Origin: an uncultured Clostridia bacterium | Lineage (GTDB): Bacteria; Bacillota; Clostridia; Christensenellales; Pumilibacteraceae | Assembly (NCBI GenBank): GCA_947588325.1 | Contig: CANPYH010000002.1 | Coordinates: 1 to 33,307 of the forward strand | Direction: 5' to 3' | Length of the DNA stretch: 33,307 nucleotides | Shown here: one piece after another, positions 24,630 to 33,302 of the stretch | Layout: the number at the start of each line of letters is the position of its first letter | Numbering within the stretch: the stretch's first letter is position 1 | Program-made: the position numbers and the translations under genes | Notes under the pieces: model-generated | What the model was told of the DNA's origin: nothing | Seen by the model: the letters and a program-made list of their open reading frames with translations, nothing else | The model's database searches: none

Positions 24630-24800
24630 CGAGTTCGCCGAGCGCTTGCTACAAGCGCGTCGCATAGCACCGCTGATGGACGACGAGAAATCGCGGCTTC
24701 TGCTCGGTCATTTACGCTGTTATAGTAAACTCCCTCGCGAAGCCTTGATTTTCGCGCCCCTGAGCGGCACTCTCCGCCGCGCTCGGGTCGGTTCGTTGTT
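24630..24800 (-). repeat. Family B stem-loop element, copy 3 (diverged)
   Basis: Read on the minus strand it has AACGAACCGA, GCGGCGGAGAGTGCCGCTCAG, a long imperfect stem, the conserved cap GAGTTTACTA...GCGTAAATGA, the second arm and TCAGCGGTGCTATGCG. The inner stem (GGCTTCGCGAGG against CTGCTCGG...GAAGCC-like complement) is unrelated in sequence to copies 1 and 2 yet still pairs, with flanking GAAA/TTTC. Only cap, outer arms and the two end blocks are conserved. Confidence 0.7.
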
Positions 24801-24863
24801 AAAAGGTTTCATTGAAGAACAATATCTTTACAGGTTAATTATTTCTTTACGGGTATTTGACAA

Positions 24864-25114
24864 GACAATCCCCTCAGGCGCAACAAGTTGCGCCAGCTCC
24901 CCTCCCCTTATTAAGGGCGGCCACACCTTGCACCTGACTTCTCGCGCTTTTCAATCTTTTGGTCTGGCACAACCTGCTACCCGAGTTTAGGCCATAACCA
25001 ACAATCTTGTAATGAAACAAGTTATGTAACTATATTCCCCGAAAAGCGGGGAACGAATGTGACCGCCCGAAGTCGAGGGGGGCTGTCTGCTGTCAGGCAA
25101 ACTGAGGGGATTGT
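24864..25114. repeat. Family A repeat, paired inverted copy (about 251 bp)
   Basis: Left end GACAATCCCCTCAG with hairpin GGCGCAAC-AA-GTTGCGCC; right end, inverted, with an imperfect GTTTGC/GCAGAC hairpin and CTGAGGGGATTGT. The interior shares ACCTGCTACCC, CCAACAATCTTGTAA...ACAAGTTA.GTAAC and a CCCCGAAAAGCGGGG hairpin with 308-509, but has about 50 extra bp after the left end that match the DNA following the solitary end at 712. Confidence 0.8.
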
Positions 25115-25202
25115 AACGCACCATACAAAGTTTGTTGCTCAAACACACAAAGTATCACAACCAAAAATTAAACGAAGATTTTTAAGTTTTTTTGGAAAGG
25201 GG

Positions 25203-25250
25203 TTTAAAGGGGGAAACCTTTTTGTTCACAAAAAGGTTTCCCCCTTTAAA
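25203..25250. repeat. Family C palindrome, copy 3 (23-bp perfect stem)
   Basis: Arm TTTAAAGGGGGAAACC plus TTTTTGT, TC spacer, exact complement. On the minus strand it is followed by CCCCTTTCCAAAAAAAC and AAAATCTTCG, matching the tails of copies 1 and 2, so this copy is inverted relative to them. Confidence 0.75.
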
Positions 25251-25278
25251 GCACACTTCTACAAAAACACCTGACGAG

Positions 25279-25298
25279 TTATGCACAAGTTATCAACA
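25279..25298 (+). promoter_or_regulatory. Double DnaA box
   Basis: TTATGCACA-AG-TTATCAACA, an exact TTATNCACA box and a one-mismatch partner at 11-bp pitch. The same pair occurs at 27867 and, inverted, at 28082. Confidence 0.6.
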
Positions 25299-25343
25299 AT
25301 GATTGCGCGATACCGTACCTTACTATTCTTTGCTAAACTTTGG

Positions 25344-27050
25344 CTATATTTTCGCGTGAATACGGGCGCGGAGCGCACCGAGTAGCTCGTCGATTTTCTT
25401 CGTAGTCTCGGCAAGCGCATTGGGACGCAGCGGGTTTTTAAGCCCCTCGCTCTCGACCAGCTCCCCAAACGGCAACTCCCCGCCCTTCTTAACCAAACGC
25501 ATGTATCGAGCGAAGGCGGAATCGAAGTCGGATTGCGCCTCGAGCAGGAATTGATGCGCCACCGACTGCGAAAGACAGTAGTCTATATAATACATGGGGT
25601 TCTCGTATATGTGCATCTGGTACTGCCAACGCGTCCCTTTTTCGAAATATGGCAAACCCTCGACGGAAAGATATGGACGATAATAGATGTCCAATTTTTT
25701 CCATTCCTCATTGCGTTCGGAAGGGGTCATATCGGGGTGCTCGTAGCAGATCTGCTGGAACTGGTCCACCTCGGCGCCGTAAGGGATAAAGGCCAGCGAC
25801 GAGAGCAGGTGCGCATATCTGTACTCCTTCGCCCGTGCGCCGAAGAACTTATCCATATACTTCCAGGCGAGAAACTCCATTGCCATCGAGTGAATCTCTG
25901 CGACGGACATTGTGCCGAGGTTAAGTTCATAGTCGTGGCCGGGCTTAAACATCTCATAGAAGGCGAGCGCGTGTCCCGCCTCATGCGTGAGTACGTCCAC
26001 GTCGCCGCTTGAGCCGTTGAAGTTGGCGAGTATAAAGGGCTGACCGTAGTCGTCGACCGAGGTGCAATATCCCCCGCCCCACTTCCCCTTTCGCGCGAAC
26101 ACGTCGAAGGCGTCGGCGGCGAGCATAGCGTCTATAAACTCGGCGGTGTCGGCGCCCATGTCGCGGTACATGTCGCGAGCGGCGCGCATCATAGCGGCTG
26201 TGCCTATGGTCGGTTCGGGATTGCCGTTAGCGAAACAGACCTCGTTATCGTACAGCATAATTTTGTCTATGCCGAGAGCGTCGGCGCACTCCCTTCTACG
26301 CGCGGAAACTACGGGCACTACGTCCTTTTTAACGCTATCGCGGAACCGCTCGATCTCCTTGCGGCCGTAGGAATAGCGCCCCATCAGGCAGTCGCCCATC
26401 TCGGCGTAGGAAGCAAACCCCATCTTTTCGGCCATGCGCGCGCGGACCTTAACCAAAGAATCGAACAGCCCGTCGAGCTGCTCGGCGTGCTTTTGCAGTG
26501 TTTTTCCCGCCGTTTCCATCGCTTTTCTGCGCACGGTGCGGTCGGCGTCGTCGAAGTACTTGCGCAGCACGGATAGCGGCATGCTCTCGCCGCAGAAACG
26601 GAAGGTTGTCTCGGACATCAGGCGATCGTACTCGGTTATCAGGCGGTTTTCCTCGGCAAGGTCGGCGACTATGCGCTCGTCGGTTACGCGTAGCGCCGTT
26701 TCGTACACCTTCGCGACGTTGGGGTTCATCAGTTCCAGCGCTTGAGGAAGGTGCGGGTTATGCAAAAACGCGCGGTTAGTCTCGATCGCGGCGGCTGACA
26801 GGCGGGGCAGATTGGCGTCGTAGTACTCCTTTTCGCGCAGGTAGTAGGCGTCTTGGGTGTTCAGGGTGAAGCGGATGTTGCACAGCGAGACCATAGTCTG
26901 GATGTGTTTGCTGCGCACTATCCCCTCTTTGCGTATCTCCGCCATATCGCGTCCGTTTGGCGCGCGGCGCATTCTCTCCGCCAGCTGGCGGAAGTACCGA
27001 CATTCGGCGTCGATATCGATTCGCTCGTATTTCATTTCGCTTATCTTCAT
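25344..27050 (-). CDS. M3-family oligoendopeptidase
   Basis: A 568-residue cytosolic zinc peptidase of the PepF/thimet type. The zinc motif HEAGH is at about 356-360 (VDVLTHEAGHALAFYEMF), with MSVAEIHSMAMEFL giving the third ligand, and GGGYCTSVDDYGQPFILANFNGSSGDV just before it, a typical M3 lead. MHIYENPMYYIDYCLSQ holds the substrate-side tyrosines. No signal peptide. It breaks down short peptides. I choose ATG 27050 (MKISEMKYERIDI): the longer reading (27086) starts inside the -35 region of a TTGACA-17-TACAAT promoter whose -10 ends 7 nt before this ATG. No Shine-Dalgarno lies in between, so the mRNA should be leaderless. Confidence 0.92.
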   Translation of the reverse strand: MKISEMKYERIDIDAECRYFRQLAERMRRAPNGRDMAEIRKEGIVRSKHIQTMVSLCNIRFTLNTQDAYYLREKEYYDANLPRLSAAAIETNRAFLHNPHLPQALELMNPNVAKVYETALRVTDERIVADLAEENRLITEYDRLMSETTFRFCGESMPLSVLRKYFDDADRTVRRKAMETAGKTLQKHAEQLDGLFDSLVKVRARMAEKMGFASYAEMGDCLMGRYSYGRKEIERFRDSVKKDVVPVVSARRRECADALGIDKIMLYDNEVCFANGNPEPTIGTAAMMRAARDMYRDMGADTAEFIDAMLAADAFDVFARKGKWGGGYCTSVDDYGQPFILANFNGSSGDVDVLTHEAGHALAFYEMFKPGHDYELNLGTMSVAEIHSMAMEFLAWKYMDKFFGARAKEYRYAHLLSSLAFIPYGAEVDQFQQICYEHPDMTPSERNEEWKKLDIYYRPYLSVEGLPYFEKGTRWQYQMHIYENPMYYIDYCLSQSVAHQFLLEAQSDFDSAFARYMRLVKKGGELPFGELVESEGLKNPLRPNALAETTKKIDELLGALRARIHAKI

Positions 27051-27057
27051 GTTTGTA

Positions 27058-27086
27058 ATTGTACTCCCCCTTGCGCCTTTTGTCAA
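27058..27086 (-). promoter_or_regulatory. Sigma-A promoter of the M3 oligoendopeptidase, leaderless
   Basis: On the minus strand TTGACA (27086-27081), 17-nt spacer, TACAAT (27063-27058), then TACAAAC and ATG. The start site should coincide with the initiation codon. Confidence 0.7.
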
Positions 27087-27866
27087 GACGTGTAATGCGA
27101 GGAATTTTGCAAGAGTGCGCGAAATTGTTGTGTTGTTGTGCCGTGTAGGAGATGCGGTGGCAGCGTGATAGGGCGGTTGGGTTAGCTCTTTGGCAAGGTG
27201 CGGTGGTGTTAGTGTTGGGTTAGGTGCGGTTGGGTTATGTGGAGATTTGGGGCGATGTTAAATAAATATCTTTTCGGTTTGCGTTGGAGCATGTACCGAG
27301 CAAAGTACGACGCGTTGTTGCGAGGGTGCAGGAGAGATTGGGGCGGGTTTGTTCTTGTGCGAGCAATTCGCGCGAATATGTGCAATCAGTGCCGGAGAGG
27401 TTAGTTTGGGTTGTGCGGGAGATTTTGGGCGATGACAGTGTTAGTTGGGTTAGTGGGTTGAGCTTGTCGGACAGTCAATGTGCGAGGTTGTGTCGCAAGT
27501 TGTATTTGGTTTGTACAGTAAGTACATATAGCCGTCGGAGCAAATAGTGTTTTGATTGCGCGACAACTCGTCTCGGGAAGGGCGAGGGATCGCCGTAATA
27601 ATAATTCGGTTAGCGGTTGCATATGTGCGTGGCTGCGATGTAGCTTGTCTGCCTGGCCGCAAGCATTGTTATTTTTGTGTGCGTCCTGTTACGGCTGTAG
27701 TTGATTTGCGAATTGGGAGAAAGCTGCAGTGGCAATACGTTCGGAATCGCTGCGGTATGTTTATTATCAACGATTACGGCGGGCATATCGACATGGTAAA
27801 TTATTGTCCGATTATTTTCGACAGAAAATAACATTTTGCCCACATTTTTATAACTTAAATTAAGAG

Positions 27867-28101
27867 TTATCCACAAGTTATCAACAGATATTATAATGAT
27901 ATCTATTTGCTATTATATCATTATGATATCATTATGCAAGATATTAAATCATAACAATCAAGTTATGAAGTAATATGTATCGCAAAATTTTGGGGCGAAC
28001 TCTAAAAACAAGAAGTACGACTCGGGATAATTATATGGAGACAATAAGCGGCATAGATGGGAAGCGCTTGAGGCCAAGCGTTGTTGATAATTTGTGGATA
28101 A
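27867..28101. other. Candidate chromosomal replication origin (oriC) core
   Basis: Double DnaA box TTATCCACA-AG-TTATCAACA (27867-27886) and its inverted counterpart TGTTGATAA-TT-TGTGGATAA (28082-28101) flank about 195 bp, the first 80 of which are almost purely A/T (ATTATAATGATATC, TATCATTATGATATCATTATG). Together with nearby parS and parB this fits an origin with an unwinding element. No dnaA gene lies in the window. Confidence 0.5.
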
Positions 28102-28895
28102 CTCGAAAAGTAAATTTATGAAAATCTATAAAAAACGGCAGAAGAGCAAATTATATGTTAAAAATATACGTAAAAACTATTATATATGTTAAATTAACAT
28201 CGTCATGTCGCCGAATTGTCCTCGGTTGTTTTGATATTTATTAAAATCTATCGCATTTATTTTTGTTTTTGTTAAATTCTCGCCGTTTTATTTGCTTTTT
28301 TACTGAATTTTCCTCGGTTTTTAACGAAATTTCCCCAAATCCTATATATCCTTTACGTTTGTTCGCAAGATCCTTTGATCTTTTGCGTCCAGAGTGGGTA
28401 TTTTGTTCTACTGATTATTGAATTTTTCCGCGGAAATTATGAAATTTTTTTCGCAGTTTTTGAAATTATGTTATGATTTAATAATTAAGATTTATAGTAA
28501 TTCCATCCTTTGTGATCTCGCCGTGTTTTGCGCTTGTATCTTCAGTGCCCGCTTGTAACGCACTCATAATCCTTCCTTCCGAAGAATGATTTTGCCTTAT
28601 GAGTACTCCAAGAAATGCCGTTTTTACGCCGAATTTTTCCTTGTTTTGCCGCGCATTTTTTCAATTTTATTTTCCCGAGACAAATAAAGTTATGATATAA
28701 TATCAGTATATCATTTATCCCAATGCGCCGCCTGCTAATTTTGCGATTTTCTTGAATTTAATCAGCTTTTTATGTCCTGATTCCTACTTGTGCGTGGTCT
28801 TTGGCTCACCGTATGTCTTTATGCATATTTCCGTTGTCGTCGATTTCCTTTTGTTGAAAATATTCCTTATCTCTTGCGACTTGCTTTCCTTCGGT

Positions 28896-28911
28896 TGTTT
28901 CACGTGAAACA
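28896..28911. promoter_or_regulatory. parS site 1
   Basis: TGTTTCACGTGAAACA, a perfect 16-bp palindrome identical to the broadly conserved parS consensus bound by ParB/Spo0J. It lies 1.5 kb from the parB stop codon. Confidence 0.92.
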
Positions 28912-29142
28912 TTTATAATTATTTGCGGGCATATTGTTGCTTTACTTTTACGGAACATCGTGACGAGAAGCAATTGAGAAGTCGCTTCAATATCAAATGC
29001 TCTCAATAAGCATTAAGATTACTCGGCAGTTACCCGAAAAGCGATCACGGTCGGCGATTGGCAATGATTATAAGCCTGTTATTTATCGTTCCGTTTCGAA
29101 TTTGCCTTGGCAAGCGGTTTTGTCTTTGCGCTAATTTGTAAT

Positions 29143-29158
29143 TGTTTCACGTGAAACA
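29143..29158. promoter_or_regulatory. parS site 2
   Basis: TGTTTCACGTGAAACA again, 247 bp from site 1. Two close sites would load ParB clamps for origin segregation. Confidence 0.92.
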
Positions 29159-30404
29159 AATTCCGACTTGTTGTTGATGTGATAGCTGGACTTGGCAAAA
29201 TTGAATCTCCAACCGCGTCAAAAGATCTATGGGGGTTAAAAAAATAAATTATTTTGTGGGAAATATCCTTGATCAATCATTGAGTTTGGCGTTAACTCGG
29301 GGTTTCAATATCTTTTACAAAGTTGTTAACAAGTTCCAAAATAAATAATTGCGGAGCTGTGCAACAAGGCGAGCGCAGGTATAAGTTCGCGGTTTCGAAA
29401 CGACACAGTCGCGTTATCTGAGCGACGGCAAAAAATAGTGCCAAGGTAGTCGCGCCATAGTTACCGATTAAAACGGAAGTATGCTCAGTCGATATGATGA
29501 GTAAAATAATTTTGGACTGCCTTGCGCGAGAGGGATTATCGGTAGACGTTGGCGTATTTACTTGTTCTGGGCTGCGGCGAAATCCGCGTGTTTCTCTCCT
29601 GAACACTCTATATTGTCCTTTTATCCGCGGTGCCTGATCGGATGTTTACGTTTCTAATGTGTTTTTTGCCCTAACATCGCGTAGCGCAACATCTTGCGTT
29701 GTTTCTTTCGCCGTATAGCTTCGCGCCACCGATTGCGTTCAGATCGTTTCACGGTTTATTTTCACTCGCGCACGCTGCATGCAAAAAGCCGTTCGGGCTG
29801 TTGGCCTCGGACGACTTTCGGTTATTTGTATTTAATTAGTGGTGTATGCTGCTAATAATTTAGTCACAATTGAATAGCTAAAGTGCCGACGGCGCTGATG
29901 CTTCTACCGCTTGGCCAACATCGCAACAGTAGTCGGAGTTTAATTGTCTCTCCGACCTCGAAAGGGAACAGTATATGTTGCCCGCACAAAGCGCTACCTT
30001 GAGAGATATCAAACTTCCGACTGACTATCGGGCAAAACTTTACAGGCACAACACACATTGCGGCGAATAAACGCAAGGCACCAAGAAACGACGGCAGCAA
30101 CAGCGCTATCGTATAGCGCCAATCTGCGAACCTCGCCGCCAAGTCTCTCCGCAAAATGAACCTGGGTGGTATCCGCAGGGATAACGGCTTACAAGCACGA
30201 TTCCGAGTGCGCGCTTTTCGAGGCGTCGACTTGCGGGATTAAACCAAAACCTTTTGGCGAATCTGCCCAACCGCTCACCGCACCTCGGGCGATTGCTTAA
30301 ATCCCGCGCCGCGCCACTGCCCGCGTGCGTAACCACCGACACCGCACCACTGCCTACCTACATAATCCACACCGCACCTCGGCGCGCCTGTTAAACCCAA
30401 ACGC

Positions 30405-31268
30405 TTACTTTTTCTTGCTCTTCTCGAGGATTTCGAGCAATTCGTGCAAGCGGTTCAGGTCGTCGGTGGAGTAGTAGTCGATATAAATTCTACCCTTGCG
30501 GTCATTGCCGTACACCGAGACCTTGGTCGCAAACACGCGCTGCATGCGCTCGACCATATCTTTAAGCTCGAGGGAAGGCTCGGGCGGTTTAGGCTTCGAG
30601 GCAGGGGGCGCGGTAAGCGCCTTAACAATCTTTTCAAGCTCACGAACGGTAATCTTGCCGCCGACAGCCTTTTTAGCCAGCTCGAGTTGCTTCTCGTCGG
30701 AAATGCCCACCAGGCACCGCGCGTGACCTTCGGACAGCTTGCCCGCCGCGACAAGATCGATAACGGGTGCGGAGAGGGTAAGCAGACGGAGCGTGTTGGC
30801 GACAGAGGGGCGCGACTTGCCGATTCTGTCCGCGACTTGCTCCTGAGTATATGAGTAGTCAGTCATCAGCTGTTTAATCGCCGCAGCCACCTCGATGGGG
30901 TTAAGGTCCTCGCGTTGCAGGTTTTCGATCAGGGAGATCTCCTTGATTTCCTTCTCCGAGTAGTCGCGTACTATCGCGGGAATGGTCGAAAGCCCCGCCT
31001 TCTTTGCTGCGCGCCATCGACGCTCTCCGGCTATAATCATGTAGCCGTCGCCGCGCTTAACAAGGATAATGGGGGAGATAACGCCGTGCACGCGAATGCT
31101 GTTAGCGAGTTCGAGCAGCGCCGCCTCGTCGAAAGACTTGCGGGGCTGGTTCTCGTTAGGTCGGATTTGCGCGATGGGGATCTCCTTAGCGGTGTTATCG
31201 TCGTCGTCCAGGGTCAAGTCTCCGAAAAGGGCGCCCAGACCCTTTCCTAAACCGTGTTTAACTGCCAT
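30405..31268 (-). CDS. parB: Chromosome-partitioning protein ParB (Spo0J)
   Basis: A 287-residue CTP-dependent DNA clamp that loads at parS. After KHGLGKGLGALFGD (the ParA-contacting N-terminus) come IPIAQIRPNENQPRKSF (30-46), GERRWRAAK (81-89, CTP-binding), ENLQREDLNPIEVA and the helix-turn-helix YTQEQVADRIGKSRPSVANTLRLL (140-163); the Lys-rich C-terminus is the dimer domain. GGAGG precedes the ATG, and TTGACA-18-TATAAT lies just upstream. Two consensus parS sites lie downstream. Unlike the usual parA-parB operon there is no parA next to it: 2 kb upstream is repetitive DNA and 3.3 kb downstream has no gene. Confidence 0.96.
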   Translation of the reverse strand: MAVKHGLGKGLGALFGDLTLDDDDNTAKEIPIAQIRPNENQPRKSFDEAALLELANSIRVHGVISPIILVKRGDGYMIIAGERRWRAAKKAGLSTIPAIVRDYSEKEIKEISLIENLQREDLNPIEVAAAIKQLMTDYSYTQEQVADRIGKSRPSVANTLRLLTLSAPVIDLVAAGKLSEGHARCLVGISDEKQLELAKKAVGGKITVRELEKIVKALTAPPASKPKPPEPSLELKDMVERMQRVFATKVSVYGNDRKGRIYIDYYSTDDLNRLHELLEILEKSKKK

Positions 31269-31290
31269 ATGTCATCCTCCGTTTTTATTT

Positions 31291-31320
31291 ATTATAGTAT
31301 GCGCCCGTGCGTTTTGTCAA
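31291..31320 (-). promoter_or_regulatory. Promoter of parB
   Basis: On the minus strand TTGACA (31320-31315), 18-nt spacer, TATAAT (31296-31291), followed by an approximately 20-nt leader with GGAGGATGACAT before the ATG. This shows parB is expressed from its own promoter. Confidence 0.8.
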
Positions 31321-31922
31321 GATGTAGCGCGGAAATTCCCCGATTTTTTCTCTGGGCAAGTATGGTAATTATTAACTCATAACTTTGTGCGTTTCACCCA
31401 AGCTTCTTTCCCCCCGCGTTGTGCGCTTTTACGCGCTGTCGCTTGGGTCGTCAGGGGGAACAAGCGCGAGAGGGTCGGGTAGATGCGAGTTTGCGGGCCG
31501 CGGGGAACAGACAAACTGCAAAAAGAGGTGAAAGAGCCGCATAGATATGATATCATAACTTTATTTGTAAAGGGAGTGGAATAACAGGGTGTTATACGAG
31601 GTCATTTAGCGGGGTGACATAATGCTCGCGGCGCGCGGAGGATCTTATGCGTGGGTGGTCGAGGATCGAGGGTTTTTCGCTGCGAAGAAGTCGTTTCGGC
31701 GCGCGGCAGAATCAATACAGAAGTAGACGGTATGGCGGGTTTTGCATTGCGGGTGAAGGGTGGAGAGACAGAGCGCGTGTGTGGCGGTTGGTGGGTTTTT
31801 CGAGTCGGCGCGGAAAGGCGGAGACGGAACACGGAGGAGCGAGTTTTCGCACACTTGCCATAGCTGCGCGGATTGGCTTGGCGGCAAAGTTTTTCAGAGG
31901 GCATACAGGTATGCGAGTATGT

Positions 31923-32134
31923 TTTACGTGTGCCTTGCGTTTAGCGAACAATTGGCGACGAACAGATTATTACTGTTCTGCGGGCTGGTGGTTTATAAAG
32001 GGTAGAGTGAGGATATTGTTTACGCACGCCTTGCGTTTGCGATCGATTGACGACGAACAGATTATTACTGTTCTGCGGGCCGGTAGTTTATAAGGGGTGG
32101 AGTGAGGATATTGTTTACGCACGCCTTGATTTTG
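31923..32134. repeat. Tandem repeat, period about 95 bp, two full units and a partial third
   Basis: Units start TTTACG(T/C)(G/A)(T/C)GCCTTG at 31923, 32019 and 32114 and share GACGAACAGATTATTACTG, TTCTGCGGGC, GTTTATAA and GAGTGAGGATATTG. Each full unit contains the hairpin GAACAG-N7-CTGTTC. Confidence 0.8.
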
Positions 32135-32320
32135 TTGTTGAGTGGAATTTTCGATCACATTCAAATCGTTCGCACAGTGTCCGACAACGCGCCAACAGGA
32201 AAAATAAGGACAAAGGTATGAAATCATAACTTTGTATATTGGAGAGCAGAAAATAGAGGGGTGTTTATATATAGATATTAAGGTTTGCACATTGGTGGTC
32301 AGCAAATATGGCGGTAGAAT

Positions 32321-32470
32321 GGAAAATCAAGATATGGTGGGGTTGATCGGCGGGGTAAAGCGCGGGTGTTTGTGCGTGCGTGGCACGTGGCGCAGGGTTG
32401 AGTCTGCGTAGAGATAATAAAAAGGGCGATAGATAATACATAGATATTAAATCATAACTTTGAACATTAG
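32321..32470. repeat. 150-bp direct repeat, unit 1
   Basis: About 94% identical to 32626-32775 at an offset of 305 bp. It includes GGTGGGGTTGATCGGC, GTGCGTGCGTGGCACGTGGC, GTTGAGTCTGCGTAGAG, and ends with AAATCATAACTTTGAACATT. Confidence 0.85.
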
Positions 32471-32625
32471 AGATTGTGAACAATAAAGAATGGGTGGAAT
32501 TTGTGTAGTAATCTTTTGTGATAGAAGGGGAGACATGAAGCGAGCATTTGTTTAGATTAGGGGGATCTTTTAGTGGGATATTAGGGGCTTGCAAATCAGG
32601 AGTTAGTGGATATAACCATGAGGGT

Positions 32626-32775
32626 GGAAAACCAAGACATGGTGGGGTTGATCGGCAGGGTAAAGCGCGGGTATTTGTGCGTGCGTGGCACGTGGCGCAG
32701 GGTTGAGTCTGCGTAGAGATAATAAAAAGGGCGATAGATAACACATAGATATTAAATCATAACTTTGAACATTAG
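32626..32775. repeat. 150-bp direct repeat, unit 2
   Basis: Partner of 32321-32470. Weaker similarity continues outside (TATATATAGATATTAAG followed by TTTGCA near 32266 and 32833), so the true unit is about 300 bp with a decayed half. Confidence 0.85.
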
Positions 32776-33026
32776 GGACGTGAAAGATTATTATGGTGGA
32801 GGGTTGTTTATATATAGATTCAAGATGTTGTTTATATATAGATATATTAAGAGTTTGCAAATAAGAGTCGGTTGATATAGACGAGAGAGCGGGAAATGTT
32901 GTAAGATCACTGTTACGCCGCAATTTGGGTAGAATTATTATGCGTTGGTTTGTTGGTGGGAAAGGTTATATTTTGAAATATTAAGCAACGCTATTCGAGT
33001 AATAATTACTTTTGGGTAGCGAACAT

Positions 33027-33087
33027 TAACAATCCCCTCAGTCGTCCCGTTGGGACGCCAGCCCCCCCTTACTAAGGGCGGCCCACA
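33027..33087. repeat. Family A repeat, solitary end
   Basis: AACAATCCCCTCAG, hairpin CGTCCC-GTT-GGGACG, CCAGCCCCCC, TTACTAAGGGCGGCCCAC. The preceding AATAATTACTTTTGGGTAG matches DNA before the copy at 8625. Confidence 0.75.
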
Positions 33088-33274
33088 GTTTGTTTCAGAC
33101 TTTCTGGGGAATAAATACTTAACCAATATTGTGAAACCACTGCTTTATACCGCAAACCCCATGCATTAAATACATAAACTCCCTGCATTAAATACGTAAA
33201 CCCCTTTGATTATTTACAATAACCCCCCCATTTTGTCGCAATTTTATGACAGAGATATAAAATTTATAAAAATT

Positions 33275-33302
33275 TGTCAGGAAAAGTATACTTTTCCTGA
33301 CA
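33275..33302. repeat. Perfect 28-bp palindrome at the right edge
   Basis: TGTCAGGAAAAGTA is followed directly by its exact reverse complement. It may be a terminator or an operator for a gene outside the window; no long T-run follows before the sequence ends. Confidence 0.6.

Larger units (their letters stand above)
24505..25343. other. Repeat-filled interval between the M3 peptidase and the ECF operon
   Basis: These 839 bp contain the ECF promoter, a family B element (24630-24800), a paired family A element (24864-25114), a family C palindrome (25203-25250) and a double DnaA box (25279-25298). All three repeat families meet here. No gene is supported. Confidence 0.75.
27087..30404. other. 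3.3-kb gene-free region with origin-like signals
   Basis: No ORF here resembles a protein family. 27.1-27.65 kb is G/T-rich on the plus strand (strings such as GGTTGGGTTA). 27.84-28.1 kb is AT-rich with inverted double DnaA boxes. 28.2-28.7 kb is T-rich with recurring CCTCGGTT strings. Two perfect parS sites follow at 28896 and 29143. 29.3-30.0 kb is featureless to my reading. 30.2-30.4 kb is A/C-rich on the plus strand (CACCGCACCTCGG-like strings twice). I found no tRNA, tmRNA, SRP RNA or RNase P signature. Confidence 0.6.

Noticed and set aside
29292-30342. Minus-strand ORFs of 78-104 residues in the origin-like region
   Set aside because: No ribosome sites, no recognisable domains and no consistent codon pattern; kept as non-coding.
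31960-32075. GAACAG-N7-CTGTTC as a LexA (SOS) box
   Set aside because: Bacillota LexA boxes are GAAC-N4-GTTC; spacing here is longer and it is repeated in tandem without a gene next to it. A simple hairpin is the better description.
32265-32744. 159-residue minus-strand ORF with internal repeats
   Set aside because: It crosses the 150-bp direct repeat; composition (Pro, Thr, His, Cys) and lack of a ribosome site are not protein-like.
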